Positions 14,441-23,148 of a stretch of 40,216 nt of DNA are shown here, in pieces. Each line of letters begins with the position of its first letter. Position 1 is the first letter of the stretch. The notes below the pieces were generated by a model that saw only the letters and a program-made list of their open reading frames with translations, made no database searches and had not been told where the DNA came from. Origin of the DNA: Pseudomonas viridiflava (GTDB taxonomy: Bacteria > Pseudomonadota > Gammaproteobacteria > Pseudomonadales > Pseudomonadaceae); assembly GCF_900582195.1 (NCBI RefSeq), contig NZ_UTHA01000298.1, forward strand, positions 1-40,216, written 5' to 3'. The position numbers were made by a program, and so were the translations under genes.

Positions 14441-16669
14441 ATGTTCGCGCCCATTACCCGTTCCATGACCCTCACCCTCGGCCTGTGCAGCGCTGCCTTC
14501 AGCGCCGATCTGCTGGCCGACGCCGAAGTCGAAAAGCCGGCGCAGCCCGGCAATACAGCGCTGGAGCTGGCCGCGACCAACGTCAGCGCAAAAGGCTTGG
14601 GCACCACCACCGAAAATACCGAGTCCTACACCACCGGTGCGATGAGTACGGCGACGCGGCTGAACCTGTCGATCAAGGAAACCCCGCAATCGGTGTCGGT
14701 GATCACCCGGCAGCAGATGGATGATTTCAAACTCGGTACATTGTCCGAGGCCATGCGCCAGACTACCGGTGTGGTGGTGCAGCACCTGGATTCGGATCGG
14801 GTCAGCTATTCATCGCGTGGTTATGCGATCAACAACTTCCAGATCGACGGGATGCTCAACACCTTCGATCGCATGAAGTCCGACTCCGACACCATTATTT
14901 ACGACCGTATCGAGGTGGTGCGCGGTGCCACCGGGTTGACCACGGGTGCGGGCGATCCGTCGGCGACGATCAACATGGTGCGCAAGCGTCCGACCGCGCA
15001 GTGGCAGGCGCTGGCCGGGGTCAGTGGCGGCAGCTACGACAATTACTACAGCTACGTCGATGTCGGTGGGCCGCTGGCGTTCGACGGTCGCCTTCGCGGG
15101 CGCACGGTATTGGCGTATCGCGATAACCAGTCGATCAAGGACAAATACGCACTCCAACGGGAGGTCGGTTATGGCGTGCTTGAGGCGGATCTCACCGACT
15201 CCACGGTGCTGGCGGTCGGTTACGATTATCAGAACAAGCATGTGCAAGGCTCGTCCTGGGGCACCGTGCCCTACTGGAATGCCGATGGCAGCAAGGCCGG
15301 TCTCGGCCGTTCGACCAACATGGCGACGTCGTGGAGTTCCTGGCCGCTGCAAGACAAAACCGCATTCGCCACCCTCGATCAGCAACTGGCCGGCGGCTGG
15401 CGCCTGAAAGCGGCCTACACCCACCGCGAGAGCAATACCGACGGCAAGGTCTATTACGGTGGTGCCGGTTTTCCCGCAGCGGACCGCAGCGGCATGATCG
15501 CCTACACCTCGCACATGATCGGCACGCAGAAAATGCAGGCGTATGACTTCAATGTCTCCGGCCCCTACACCCTGCTCGGCCGTGAGCACGAGATGATGTT
15601 CGGCTATGGCGAGGCCGTGCGTCGCTCGAATTCCCCGTACACCATTGCCGGTGCGCGCCCGAAAGACTACGGGACCCTCCGCGACTGGAAATACATGGGC
15701 GACATCGCCAAGTTCAGCGACACCGTCACCGACCTCACCGGGTCCAAAGACGATACCCGACAGAAAGCCGGATACATCGCCACGCGCCTGAGCATGACCG
15801 ATGAGTTGCACGCCGTGCTCGGCAGCCGATATGGCAGTTGGGAAGCTTCCAGTACCAGCAACAGTTACGACGCCAATCGGAAACTGACGGAGGTCGATTA
15901 CACCAGCCAGAAACAGCACGACGTCTGGACGCCTTACGCCGGGCTGCTGTACGACCTGACCCCGGAATACACGGCGTACGTGAGTTACACCGACATCTTC
16001 AAACCCCAGGGCAACCGCGACAAGGATCGCAAATACATCGACCCGGTGGTTGGCAAAAACTATGAAGTGGGCATCAAGGGCAGTCTGCTCGAGGAGCGCC
16101 TGAACCTGTCCACGGCGGTGTTCTGGAGCAAGCAGGATAACGTCGCCGAACTCGATAACTCGGTACCGGCGGATCCGGTTACCCGCGAGCAGTTCTATAA
16201 ATCCGGCGGCAAGGGCAACAAGGTCAACGGCTTTGAAGCGGAAGTGTCCGGCGAAATCCTGCAAGGCTGGAACATGACCGCCGGTTACACCTATACCCAC
16301 TCGGTCAACGGCGAAAGCGCGCGAACCAACACCAATCAGCCGATGAACCTGTTGCGCGTCTCCACCGCGTACCGTTTGCCGGGCGAATGGCAGGCGCTGA
16401 CCGTGGGTGGCGCGGTGAACTGGCAAAGCGATGTGTATGGCACTTCGAGCCGACCGGTTGGCGGCGACACCGAAGAAGCGCGAATCGCCCAAAGCGCCTA
16501 CACCGTGGTCAACCTGATGTCGCGCTATGAGTTCGACCGACACCTGTCGGCGTCACTGAACGTCAACAACCTGTTCGACAAGAAGTATTACGACAACGTC
16601 GGCTTCTACAACGGCGTGTACTGGGGTGACCCGCGCACCGTCACCCTGAGTCTCGACTGGAAGCTCTGA
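14441..16669 (+). CDS. TonB-dependent siderophore receptor, FhuE/FpvA-like
   Basis: This 742-residue outer-membrane receptor takes up a ferric siderophore with TonB energy. A signal peptide (about residues 1-26) is followed by a TonB-box-like LELAATNVSA, a plug domain beginning LSIKETPQSVSVITRQQM with the landmark YDRIEVVRGATGLTTGAGDPS, and a 22-strand barrel ending LSLDWKL. No N-terminal STN signalling domain is present, so it is a plain transporter. Layout and sequence resemble FhuE (ferric coprogen/rhodotorulate) and non-signalling pyoverdine receptors; the ligand cannot be fixed. The start at 14441 follows AAGGAG by 9 nt. The IS box upstream points to expression with the pyoverdine regulon under iron limitation. 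Confidence 0.9.
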   Translation: MFAPITRSMTLTLGLCSAAFSADLLADAEVEKPAQPGNTALELAATNVSAKGLGTTTENTESYTTGAMSTATRLNLSIKETPQSVSVITRQQMDDFKLGTLSEAMRQTTGVVVQHLDSDRVSYSSRGYAINNFQIDGMLNTFDRMKSDSDTIIYDRIEVVRGATGLTTGAGDPSATINMVRKRPTAQWQALAGVSGGSYDNYYSYVDVGGPLAFDGRLRGRTVLAYRDNQSIKDKYALQREVGYGVLEADLTDSTVLAVGYDYQNKHVQGSSWGTVPYWNADGSKAGLGRSTNMATSWSSWPLQDKTAFATLDQQLAGGWRLKAAYTHRESNTDGKVYYGGAGFPAADRSGMIAYTSHMIGTQKMQAYDFNVSGPYTLLGREHEMMFGYGEAVRRSNSPYTIAGARPKDYGTLRDWKYMGDIAKFSDTVTDLTGSKDDTRQKAGYIATRLSMTDELHAVLGSRYGSWEASSTSNSYDANRKLTEVDYTSQKQHDVWTPYAGLLYDLTPEYTAYVSYTDIFKPQGNRDKDRKYIDPVVGKNYEVGIKGSLLEERLNLSTAVFWSKQDNVAELDNSVPADPVTREQFYKSGGKGNKVNGFEAEVSGEILQGWNMTAGYTYTHSVNGESARTNTNQPMNLLRVSTAYRLPGEWQALTVGGAVNWQSDVYGTSSRPVGGDTEEARIAQSAYTVVNLMSRYEFDRHLSASLNVNNLFDKKYYDNVGFYNGVYWGDPRTVTLSLDWKL

Positions 16670-16685
16670 CCCCCGCCCCTCGGGC

Positions 16686-16714
16686 GCGGCGCACCTGTGC
16701 TTGATGTGCGCCGC
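16686..16714 (+). terminator. GC-rich hairpin after the siderophore receptor
   Basis: Nine-base perfect arms gcggcgcac / gtgcgccgc enclose an 11-nt loop, 16 nt after the stop codon. There is no T-run, so termination is only probable. Confidence 0.5.
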
Positions 16715-16855
16715 GTCTGTCTGATATTGACCCGCAACACCTTGCAAAACCTACACTGAACGGGCGTTAACCCCGTGTTAATTCATGCCACCCAGACTCT
16801 CTTCCGAGATCTGCTTCATGGACGAACGGCTCCCACTTGTTCAGTAGGAGGCACC

Positions 16856-17065
16856 ATGAAAATCACTACCGCAATACTTGCCGGGCTGTTTGCCTTGGGT
16901 TCTGCCAGCGTCTTCGCCGAGGGCGGCGCTGAGCGCATGCGTTATTACTACGACAACTTCCCGGTCCACCACGCCCAGAGCGAGCAGAAGAGCGACGCCA
17001 GCGCGAAAGAAATTCGCGTTCCCGCCGATCAGACGGCGCAAGTGACCGAGTCCTATCGCGACTGA
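16856..17065 (+). CDS. Small secreted protein (69 aa), unknown function
   Basis: The ATG at 16856 follows TAGGAGGC closely, a near-perfect ribosome binding site. A signal peptide (MKITTAILAGLFALGSASVFA) should be cut before EGGAERM. The mature part is about 48 residues, begins EGGAERMRYYYDNFPVHHAQ and ends in a polar segment with VPADQTAQVTESYRD. The AEGG...R start after the signal peptide is seen in several small periplasmic Pseudomonas proteins, including metal-responsive PtrA-like ones, but I cannot assign it firmly. It is monocistronic with its own terminator. Confidence 0.75.
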   Translation: MKITTAILAGLFALGSASVFAEGGAERMRYYYDNFPVHHAQSEQKSDASAKEIRVPADQTAQVTESYRD

Positions 17066-17125
17066 GATTACCGAGCAACCGATGGACCTCCCGTGGCTCC
17101 GCTCTGGCCTGGGAGAAGACAGTTT

Positions 17126-17151
17126 GGCGCCCTGAATGGGGCGCCTTTTTT
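17126..17151 (+). terminator. Rho-independent terminator
   Basis: Arms ggcgccc / gggcgcc with a short loop are followed by TTTTTT. It ends the transcript of the small secreted protein. Confidence 0.9.
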
Positions 17152-17266
17152 ATGGGCTCTGAGTTGGATGTGCGGATTTCTACTGTGGCGAATTCACCCC
17201 TCATCGGAACGCCGCCCGCCCAGCTCTCTCCCGAGGGAGAGGGAGCTAATTTGTGGGCTTTTCAAA

Positions 17267-17359
17267 CCTGAGTTCGGCTCGATGTTTCAGGTCGGCGTAC
17301 CTTGCCCAAACAACTCGGTCAGTCCCCTCTCCCTCTGGGAGAGGGTTAGGGTGAGGGGC
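17267..17359 (+). repeat. Dispersed ~95 bp intergenic repeat, copy 1
   Basis: It contains, in order, cctgagttcggctcgat, tttcaggtcggcgtacc, ctcggtcagtcccctctccc and agggttagggtgaggggc. The same order of blocks recurs at 29646-29734 and, inverted, at 39901-39992. The inner ccctctccctctgggagaggg part can form a hairpin. Another gagggagaggg hairpin lies just upstream near 17227-17252. Confidence 0.8.
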
Positions 17360-17361
17360 TT

Positions 17362-17865
17362 CTAGGCTTGGAGGTTTTTGATCCAGAACAGCATCCGCCC
17401 ATGATCGGGGTCGAACATGCCCGGCGCGAAGCCGAACTTGCGGTAGGAACCTTGCGCCACAGCGTTGCCTTCCAGCACTTCGAGGGTGATCTTGCAGCAA
17501 CCGCGCTGACGAGAGATTTCCTCGACTTTCTGCAGCATCTTCTGGCTCAGGCCGAGACCGCGAAACCGGCCCACCACTACCACGTCGTGGACGTTGACCA
17601 ACGGTTTGCAGGCAAACGTGGAAAACCCTTCAAAGCAGTTCACCAGCCCCGCCGGTTCACCACCGACAAAGGCCAGCACGCTGAACGCATGCGCCCGCCG
17701 GGCCAGTTCTTCAGGCAGCCGGCGCAACAGCTCAGGGTCAAGCGAATGACCGCCGCCCATAGGGTCTTCTGCGTAATGATTGAGCACGATACCGATGGCC
17801 TCGGCGTGCGTTGGATTGCTGTAGCTGGCTTGAAGTACAAGAATCTCTGCGGAATCCATTTCCAT
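17362..17865 (-). CDS. GNAT family N-acetyltransferase
   Basis: This cytoplasmic enzyme of about 167 residues moves an acetyl group from acetyl-CoA to an amine. The acetyl-CoA loop is visible in VVVGRFRGLGLSQKMLQKVEE (the R/QxxGxG/A motif, RFRGLGLS), followed by ITLEVLEGNAVAQGSYRKFGFAPG typical of GNAT strands 5-6. The start is uncertain: 17865 (MEMDSAEILVLQ) or 17859, both with a GGGGATGGA-type purine run upstream; a further in-frame ATG at 17904 is less likely. The natural substrate is not deducible. The gene is followed by repeat copy 1. Confidence 0.88.
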   Translation of the reverse strand: MEMDSAEILVLQASYSNPTHAEAIGIVLNHYAEDPMGGGHSLDPELLRRLPEELARRAHAFSVLAFVGGEPAGLVNCFEGFSTFACKPLVNVHDVVVVGRFRGLGLSQKMLQKVEEISRQRGCCKITLEVLEGNAVAQGSYRKFGFAPGMFDPDHGRMLFWIKNLQA

Positions 17866-17960
17866 CCCCGAACACACAAAAGCCCCGGCGCGCAAAGTGC
17901 GCACTGAAAGGCTGCCTGACCTTAGCGCGAGTGTGGACCGGCCGACAATCTTTTGCTCTG

Positions 17961-18542
17961 TCAGTGTCCCCAGATCAATTCCTCGGTCCAGCCAAGTTCG
18001 GCAAAATCTTCGGCGCGCAATTCGCTCTCACCAACACAAAAGAACTCATCCAGTTGCGGGGGCTTCACCGCAGTATCGCTGAGCATCGCGTGCACCTGGC
18101 CACGGTGATGAATCTGATGTTCCAAGAGGTGCGAAAGCATACGCAGACGGCTGTCGTGCTGCGGCGTATCGCGGGCGATGGTGACGATCCGGGTCAGATC
18201 GGCATCGCGCAGTTGCTCGCAATACGCAATCAGGCGCCGATCAACGTGAGCCTGCTCTTCGCGCAACTGCGCGCCCTCGGTAAACGGCTCGTGCGCATTG
18301 AAAAACACATAGCAGTCAGGATGCGGCTCGGCCCCGCGCAGTTCGCGCTCCAGTGCATCGACGTAGAACCAGTCACAGGTGAGGATGTGATTGAGGGTCA
18401 GACGAATGCTTGGAAAAAAACTCACCCGAGGCGCCGCCAGATCTGCCGCGCCAAGCTGCATCCAGGCCTTGGCCAAGCGATGATTGGCCCAGGCATTCTG
18501 ATAAGCCATGGTCAGCAAATGATGGGATAACGGTTGGCTCAT
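17961..18542 (-). CDS. DinB family protein
   Basis: This 193-residue protein has the four-helix-bundle DinB fold, related to bacillithiol or mycothiol-dependent transferases. Three metal-binding histidine sites are expected: one in LNHILTCDWFY and two in LLEHQIHHRGQVHAML. The start MSQPLSHHLL at 18542 is chosen because the fold begins there; seven more codons are open upstream. Function in Pseudomonas is not established. Its start lies inside or next to the stop of zapE (18560), so both may be transcribed together. Confidence 0.88.
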   Translation of the reverse strand: MSQPLSHHLLTMAYQNAWANHRLAKAWMQLGAADLAAPRVSFFPSIRLTLNHILTCDWFYVDALERELRGAEPHPDCYVFFNAHEPFTEGAQLREEQAHVDRRLIAYCEQLRDADLTRIVTIARDTPQHDSRLRMLSHLLEHQIHHRGQVHAMLSDTAVKPPQLDEFFCVGESELRAEDFAELGWTEELIWGH

Positions 18543-18559
18543 GTCGGTGCCCTCTTCAC

Positions 18560-19672
18560 TCAAGCTTCGGCAAAGCGCTGCAGCTGCATCTCCTGCAAGC
18601 GACTGAGGGTGCGGCGGAACGGGAACTCCAGATAACCCTCGGTGTACAGCGCATCCATTGGCACTTGCGCCTCGATGTACAGCGGCACCTTGCGGTCATA
18701 GCACTCGTCGACCAGCGCGATGAAGCGCCGCACGCCATCGTCGTGAACCGATAATTGCGGCAACTCACGGTCACCGGCCACCACACGCTGCGCGCCGTCT
18801 TCGGTGCCACGCGCGATGCGCCCTTCGCGTTTCTGTGCGCTCAGGTTGGGCACCTCGCTCAACAGAATAGCTGTGTAGCGGTCGCACAGTGCGATGAAAT
18901 CCATGGCCGCGAACGGTTGCTCGCAGAGATCCGCGTAGCGGCACCACAACACCGTTTCACTGGCCTGCACCACGTTCAACTGGCGATGACCGACCGCCAC
19001 CGGTTCGGCGCTGGCCGCTTGCCCGGCGGTCAGTGCCTGAAAGACTTCGTCCAGCGCACTGACCGCAGTGGCCACAAAGTAGCGCTGCAGGCCCGCCCCC
19101 GGATGCAGACGATGATCCTCGGCGCCATTCACCGCCACCACCTGCATGTGCGCTTTGATTGCGGCAATGGCCGGTACAAACCGGTCGCGATTGAAGCCAT
19201 CAGCGTACAGATCATCCGGCGGCAGATTGGACGTACACACGATCACCACGCCTTCGTCGAACATCACCTGAAACAACCGACCGAGAATGATCGCGTCACC
19301 GATGTCGTTGACGAACAGTTCATCGAAGCACAGCACTCGCACCTCGGCCGCCAGCTCTTTGGCCAGCGCGCGCAACGGATCGGCAATCCCGGTCAACTGG
19401 AACGAGCGCTGATGTACCCAGCCCATGAAGTGATGAAAGTGTTGGCGTCGCGCCGGCACCCGCAGGCTCTGATAGAACTGGTCCATCAGCCAGGTCTTGC
19501 CGCGCCCGACCGGTCCCCACAGATAAACGCCGGTGACCGAACGGGCACCGGCGTGCAGGGCTTCGTGGCATTTTTGCAGCGCCCAGACCGCGTGTTCCTG
19601 GGCTTCATCCTGGATGAAGCCCTTGTGTTGCACGGCGTGCTCCCAGGCGCTGAGGGGGGAGTCGAAAGTCAT
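18560..19672 (-). CDS. zapE: ZapE/AFG1-like ATPase
   Basis: This 370-residue P-loop ATPase belongs to the AFG1/ZapE family, which in E. coli acts at the division ring. Walker A is GPVGRGKT at residues 53-60, Walker B is CFDE at 115-118, and TSNLPPDDLYADG and RDRFVPAI are family landmarks. Length equals the family norm. Pseudomonads often carry two members, one near rplM-rpsI. This copy, next to DinB and NTF2-like genes, could be the paralogue, so the division role is not certain. Confidence 0.85.
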   Translation of the reverse strand: MTFDSPLSAWEHAVQHKGFIQDEAQEHAVWALQKCHEALHAGARSVTGVYLWGPVGRGKTWLMDQFYQSLRVPARRQHFHHFMGWVHQRSFQLTGIADPLRALAKELAAEVRVLCFDELFVNDIGDAIILGRLFQVMFDEGVVIVCTSNLPPDDLYADGFNRDRFVPAIAAIKAHMQVVAVNGAEDHRLHPGAGLQRYFVATAVSALDEVFQALTAGQAASAEPVAVGHRQLNVVQASETVLWCRYADLCEQPFAAMDFIALCDRYTAILLSEVPNLSAQKREGRIARGTEDGAQRVVAGDRELPQLSVHDDGVRRFIALVDECYDRKVPLYIEAQVPMDALYTEGYLEFPFRRTLSRLQEMQLQRFAEA

Positions 19673-19694
19673 GCGCGGCAGTATGCCACGATGG

Positions 19695-20036
19695 TTACAG
19701 GGAAATATCCAGTCGGGTGATTTTCCCCTGCTCGTTCAAGCGAAATGTGTAGCGCAGTTGCGCCGGGCTGCCGGGGAAGGTTCCGGAAATCAGCCCGTGC
19801 ACCAGCACCTTGCCGGTGCGCTGCTGGACGTCCAGCACTTCGACCCGAGGCTGATAGCGTTGCCCCGTGTCATGCATCCATTGTGCGATGGCTTGCGGTC
19901 CGACCTGATGCTGGCCTTCGTCGAACACGTTGGCATCCTCGGCAAAAAAACTGGCGACCCGCGACGTATCGCGTGCATTCGCCGCATCGATATACGCAGC
20001 GATCGCCGGGGCCAGAGCAGAGACGGGATGGGACAT
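19695..20036 (-). CDS. NTF2-like / SnoaL-type protein
   Basis: This 113-residue protein has the cone-shaped NTF2-like pattern: an N-terminal helix with AAYIDAANARDTSRVASFFAED, then strands with VEVLDVQQRTGKVLVHGLISG and a final YTFRLNEQGKITRLDISL. Members include ketosteroid isomerase-like enzymes and small-molecule binding proteins. No catalytic pair can be assigned. AAAGGAGCTGC lies just before the ATG. It is upstream of zapE on the same strand with a 22-nt gap, so co-transcription is likely. Confidence 0.85.
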   Translation of the reverse strand: MSHPVSALAPAIAAYIDAANARDTSRVASFFAEDANVFDEGQHQVGPQAIAQWMHDTGQRYQPRVEVLDVQQRTGKVLVHGLISGTFPGSPAQLRYTFRLNEQGKITRLDISL

Positions 20037-20087
20037 GGTTGCAGCTCCTTTTGTTTGGTTCTGCGAGCATCCTAAAACAGCGTTGCG

Positions 20088-20804
20088 TCAGTTTTTGTCA
20101 GGAGTGAAGCGCCCGCTTTCATCCAGCTGCATTTGCTCGCGCCACGTACGCAACAGATCACTGCGGCGCCCCGGATAACCGTCGCCCTGACGGCTGGCCG
20201 CGCTGATGCGGTCGGTGCGAAAGGTGCGGTATGCGCTGCGCAATTCGCACCACGCAACGATAATCCGCACCTCATTGAGAAAGCCCAGCGCCAAGGGCCA
20301 GATCAGCCGCTGACTGGGTACCTGTTGCGCATCGGCGTAGTCGATGTGCAGCTTGGCCTGGTCGCGGATGGCATGGCGAAATACGTTCAATGGCACAGCG
20401 TTTTGCGGAAAACCATAGCCCGGCGGGCCCGGCATCACCGTGGGATTGCGCAGCGCTTCCTGGGCCTGCGGATCGAGCACCGCGGCGATTTTCGCCAACG
20501 CATCGGCTGCCGCTTTGCCGAGGACTTCGTCACCCCGCTGATCGACGTAACGCAAACCGAGGACGATGGCTTCGGTCTCATCGGCATTGAGCATCAGCGG
20601 CGGCAGAAACAGGCCGCTACGCAGCACATAGCCGATCCCCGCCTCGCCATGGATCGGCGCGCCGAGGGCAGTCAGTTCAGCAATATCGCGATAGAGCGTG
20701 CGCTCGGACACTTCCAGCTCGGCGGCCAAGGTTGCCGCCGTCACCGGACGTTTCTTGCCGCGCAGCACTTGCAGCAAAGTCAAAAGACGAGTGGTACGCG
20801 ACAC
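20088..20804 (-). CDS. YafY/WYL-type transcriptional regulator
   Basis: This 238-residue regulator has an N-terminal winged helix-turn-helix (TRLLTLLQVLRGKKRPVTAATLAAELEVSERTLYRDIAEL) and a C-terminal WYL-like sensor domain with LHIDYADAQQVPSQRLIWPLALGFLNEVRIIVAWCELR. I start it at GTG 20804 (MSRTTRLL), where the family begins; the frame remains open upstream through a REP element, which cannot be genuine coding. The ribosome binding site is weak. It lies upstream of the NTF2-like gene (51-nt gap) and may regulate it. Ligand unknown. Confidence 0.85.
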   Translation of the reverse strand: MSRTTRLLTLLQVLRGKKRPVTAATLAAELEVSERTLYRDIAELTALGAPIHGEAGIGYVLRSGLFLPPLMLNADETEAIVLGLRYVDQRGDEVLGKAAADALAKIAAVLDPQAQEALRNPTVMPGPPGYGFPQNAVPLNVFRHAIRDQAKLHIDYADAQQVPSQRLIWPLALGFLNEVRIIVAWCELRSAYRTFRTDRISAASRQGDGYPGRRSDLLRTWREQMQLDESGRFTPDKN

Positions 20805-20884
20805 GATGATCAGGCTCAGCGGGGAAAGTGCTCGCAGCTTAGCAGAGGCTGGTGTCAGAAAATGGCAGGAGCCTTGGCTGAAAA

Positions 20885-20973
20885 TGTGGGAGCGAGCCTG
20901 CTTGCGAAAGCGGTGTGTCAGGCACGATGATGTCGGCCGAACCGAGGCCTTCGCGAGCAGGCTCGCTCCCACA
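20885..20973. repeat. REP inverted pair (BIME-like)
   Basis: Left arm tgtgggagcgagcctgcttg and right arm gagcaggctcgctcccaca are near-perfect inverted copies with a ~40-nt spacer. It lies between the speB stop and the regulator start. Confidence 0.9.
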
Positions 20974-20981
20974 GGGTTGCG

Positions 20982-21941
20982 TCAAATATCGACTTTGTGT
21001 CGGGCGGCGTAGAGGCACAGCATTTCCATGGCCAGGGTGGCGGCGGCCAATGAGGTGACTTCGGCGTGATCGTATGCCGGGGCGACTTCCACCACGTCCA
21101 TCCCGACCAGATTGATCCCGCGCAAACCACCGAGAATCTCCAGCGCTTGCACGGTGCTCAAACCGCCGCAAACAGGCGTGCCGGTTCCGGGTGCAAACGC
21201 CGGATCCAGGCAATCGATGTCGAACGTCAAATACACCGGGTTATCGCCGACCCGCGCGCGGATCGCTTCGACAATCGCTTCGCAACCGCGCCGGTGCACC
21301 TGCCGGGCGTCCAGTACCTGAAAGCCCATGTGATCGTCATTGGTGGTGCGCAAACCGATCTGTACCGAGCGCGCCGGATCAACCAGCCCTTCGCGCGCCG
21401 CGTGCCAGAACATGGTGCCGTGGTCGACCCGCTTGCCCTCCTCGTCCGGCCAGGTGTCGCTGTGCGCATCGAAGTGGATCAGCGACAGCGTGCCGTGCTT
21501 GCGCGCGTGGGCCTTGAGTAGCGGATAGCTGATGAAGTGATCACCGCCAAACGTGAGCATGGCGCTGCCGGCGTTGAGAATGCGCTCGGCGTGAGCTTCG
21601 ATGCTTTGCGGAATGCTGTGTGGCGCGCCGAAATCGAAATCGCAGTCGCCATAATCAATGACCGCCAGATGATCAAACGGATCGAACGTCCACGGCCAAT
21701 GACGTTCCCAGGCGATCCCGGTGGAAGCCGCACGAATCCCCCGTGGTCCGAAACGTGCGCCGGGGCGGTTGCTGGTCGCGGTGTCGAATGGTACGCCGCT
21801 GACCGCGACATCGACGCCGCGCAAGTCGCGGCTGTAGCGCCGGCGCATGAAACTGGTGATGCCGGCGTAGGTACTTTCGGCGGCAGTGCCATAAAGGGTG
21901 TCACGGTTCATGGCCTGATCATTCTGCATGGGCACATCCAT
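20982..21941 (-). CDS. speB: Agmatinase
   Basis: It is a ureohydrolase that splits agmatine into putrescine and urea, using two Mn2+ ions. The 319-residue protein has the metal-binding motifs GGDH (132-135), DAHSD (158-162) and DIDCLD (241-246). Stretches such as YLTFDIDCLDPAFAPGTGTP and GMDVVEVAPAYD are close to E. coli SpeB, so agmatine fits better than guanidinobutyrate, although GbuA-type enzymes are related. AGGAG lies 7 nt before the ATG at 21941. It is the second gene after a polyamine-binding protein gene with a 16-nt gap, so the two form an operon. Confidence 0.92.
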   Translation of the reverse strand: MDVPMQNDQAMNRDTLYGTAAESTYAGITSFMRRRYSRDLRGVDVAVSGVPFDTATSNRPGARFGPRGIRAASTGIAWERHWPWTFDPFDHLAVIDYGDCDFDFGAPHSIPQSIEAHAERILNAGSAMLTFGGDHFISYPLLKAHARKHGTLSLIHFDAHSDTWPDEEGKRVDHGTMFWHAAREGLVDPARSVQIGLRTTNDDHMGFQVLDARQVHRRGCEAIVEAIRARVGDNPVYLTFDIDCLDPAFAPGTGTPVCGGLSTVQALEILGGLRGINLVGMDVVEVAPAYDHAEVTSLAAATLAMEMLCLYAARHKVDI

Positions 21942-21957
21942 CGTGGTGCTCCTGTTG

Positions 21958-23049
21958 TTATTGATGGCTACGGAAAGTGGTCCACAGACGCGTGCGCTGG
22001 CGCATGTCCTTGAGGCTCATGCTGCGATCGGCGTAGAGCCGCGCACGCACGTCGCTCGGCGGATAAATGTCAGGGTCGTTGCGCACAGCCTCATCTACCA
22101 GCGGCGTCGCGGCCTGGTTGGCGGTGGCAAAAAACAGCGTATTGGTCAGCTCGGCCACCGAATCGGGGCGCAGCATGAATTCGATGAACGCCCGCGCGGC
22201 TTCGGGGTGCGGCGCGTCTTTGGGGATGGCCAGATTGTCCTGCCACACCAGTGTGCCTTCCTTGGGAATGCGGTAGGCCACTTCGTACGGTTTATTGGCC
22301 TTGTGCGCCTGATCAGCGGCCATGCTCGCATCGCCGTTGTAGGTCAGTGCGAGACACACGTTGCCGCTGGCCAGATCATTGATCTGCCGGCCGCTGGCGA
22401 CGTAGAGCACCGACGGCTGGAGTTTCTGCAACAACGCTTCGGCGGCGACCAGATCGTTTTTGTCGGTGCTGTAGGGATCCTTGCCCAAATAATGCAGGGC
22501 CAGACCGATGACTTCCTGCGGCGAATCGAGGATCGCGATGCCGCAGTCCTTAAGCTTGCTGGCGTTCTCGGGTTTGAACAGCAGATCGAGGCTGTTCAGC
22601 GGCGCATCAGGCAAGCGTTGTTTCACCGCCTCGACGTTCATGCCCAGCCCCAGCGTGCCCCAGGTGTACGGCACGCCGTAGCGATTGCCGGGGTCGACGG
22701 CAGCCATTTTCTCCAGCAAATCCGGATCAAGATTGGCGTAGCCCTTGAGTCCCTCGTGAGAGATTTCCTTCAACGCGCCAGCCGCCAGTCCCCGCGCCAG
22801 AACGCTGGACGACGGCACCACCACGTCATAGCCGCTGCCACCGGTGAGCAACTTGGTTTCCAGCACTTCGGAGGTGTCGAAAGTGTCGTAACGCACATGG
22901 ATACCGGTTTCCTGCTCGAACCGTTGCAGGGTTTGCGGTGGCACGTAATCGGCCCAGCTGTAGAGATTGAGGGTCTTGTCCTCGGCCTGAGCCTGAAGAG
23001 CCACGGACAACAGCAGCACGGGGAAACACAGCTTGAACACGGGAGCCAT
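21958..23049 (-). CDS. Polyamine ABC transporter substrate-binding protein (PotF/SpuD-like)
   Basis: This 363-residue periplasmic binding protein has a signal peptide (MAPVFKLCFPVLLLSVALQAQA) and starts its mature part with EDKTLNLYSWADYVPPQTLQ, the hallmark of PotD/PotF-type polyamine binders. Further landmarks are YDTFDTSEVLETKLLTGGSGYDVVVPSSSVLAR and a C-terminal NDPDIYPPSDVRARLY. It should capture putrescine, spermidine or a related compound. No permease or ATPase genes lie beside it, so it must use a transporter encoded elsewhere, or act in sensing. The start at 23049 follows CAGGTG; an in-frame ATG further upstream lies at the divergent promoter. Operon with speB. Confidence 0.92.
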   Translation of the reverse strand: MAPVFKLCFPVLLLSVALQAQAEDKTLNLYSWADYVPPQTLQRFEQETGIHVRYDTFDTSEVLETKLLTGGSGYDVVVPSSSVLARGLAAGALKEISHEGLKGYANLDPDLLEKMAAVDPGNRYGVPYTWGTLGLGMNVEAVKQRLPDAPLNSLDLLFKPENASKLKDCGIAILDSPQEVIGLALHYLGKDPYSTDKNDLVAAEALLQKLQPSVLYVASGRQINDLASGNVCLALTYNGDASMAADQAHKANKPYEVAYRIPKEGTLVWQDNLAIPKDAPHPEAARAFIEFMLRPDSVAELTNTLFFATANQAATPLVDEAVRNDPDIYPPSDVRARLYADRSMSLKDMRQRTRLWTTFRSHQ

Positions 23050-23148
23050 GACGAACACCTGACCGGAGGAAGTGGTTGCAGGATGCGCCGTCGGATACAT
23101 TAGAAAAATAGTCGAATAATTATCCTGACTTTACCCAGGAGTAATGTG

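Noticed and set aside
14810..16543. A 577-codon minus-strand frame opposite the siderophore receptor
   Set aside because: It is a mirror frame of a conserved beta-barrel gene, without start signals or domain.
20805..20972. N-terminal extension of the YafY/WYL regulator to an upstream ATG at 20972
   Set aside because: The extension is the translation of a REP element; the family starts at GTG 20804.
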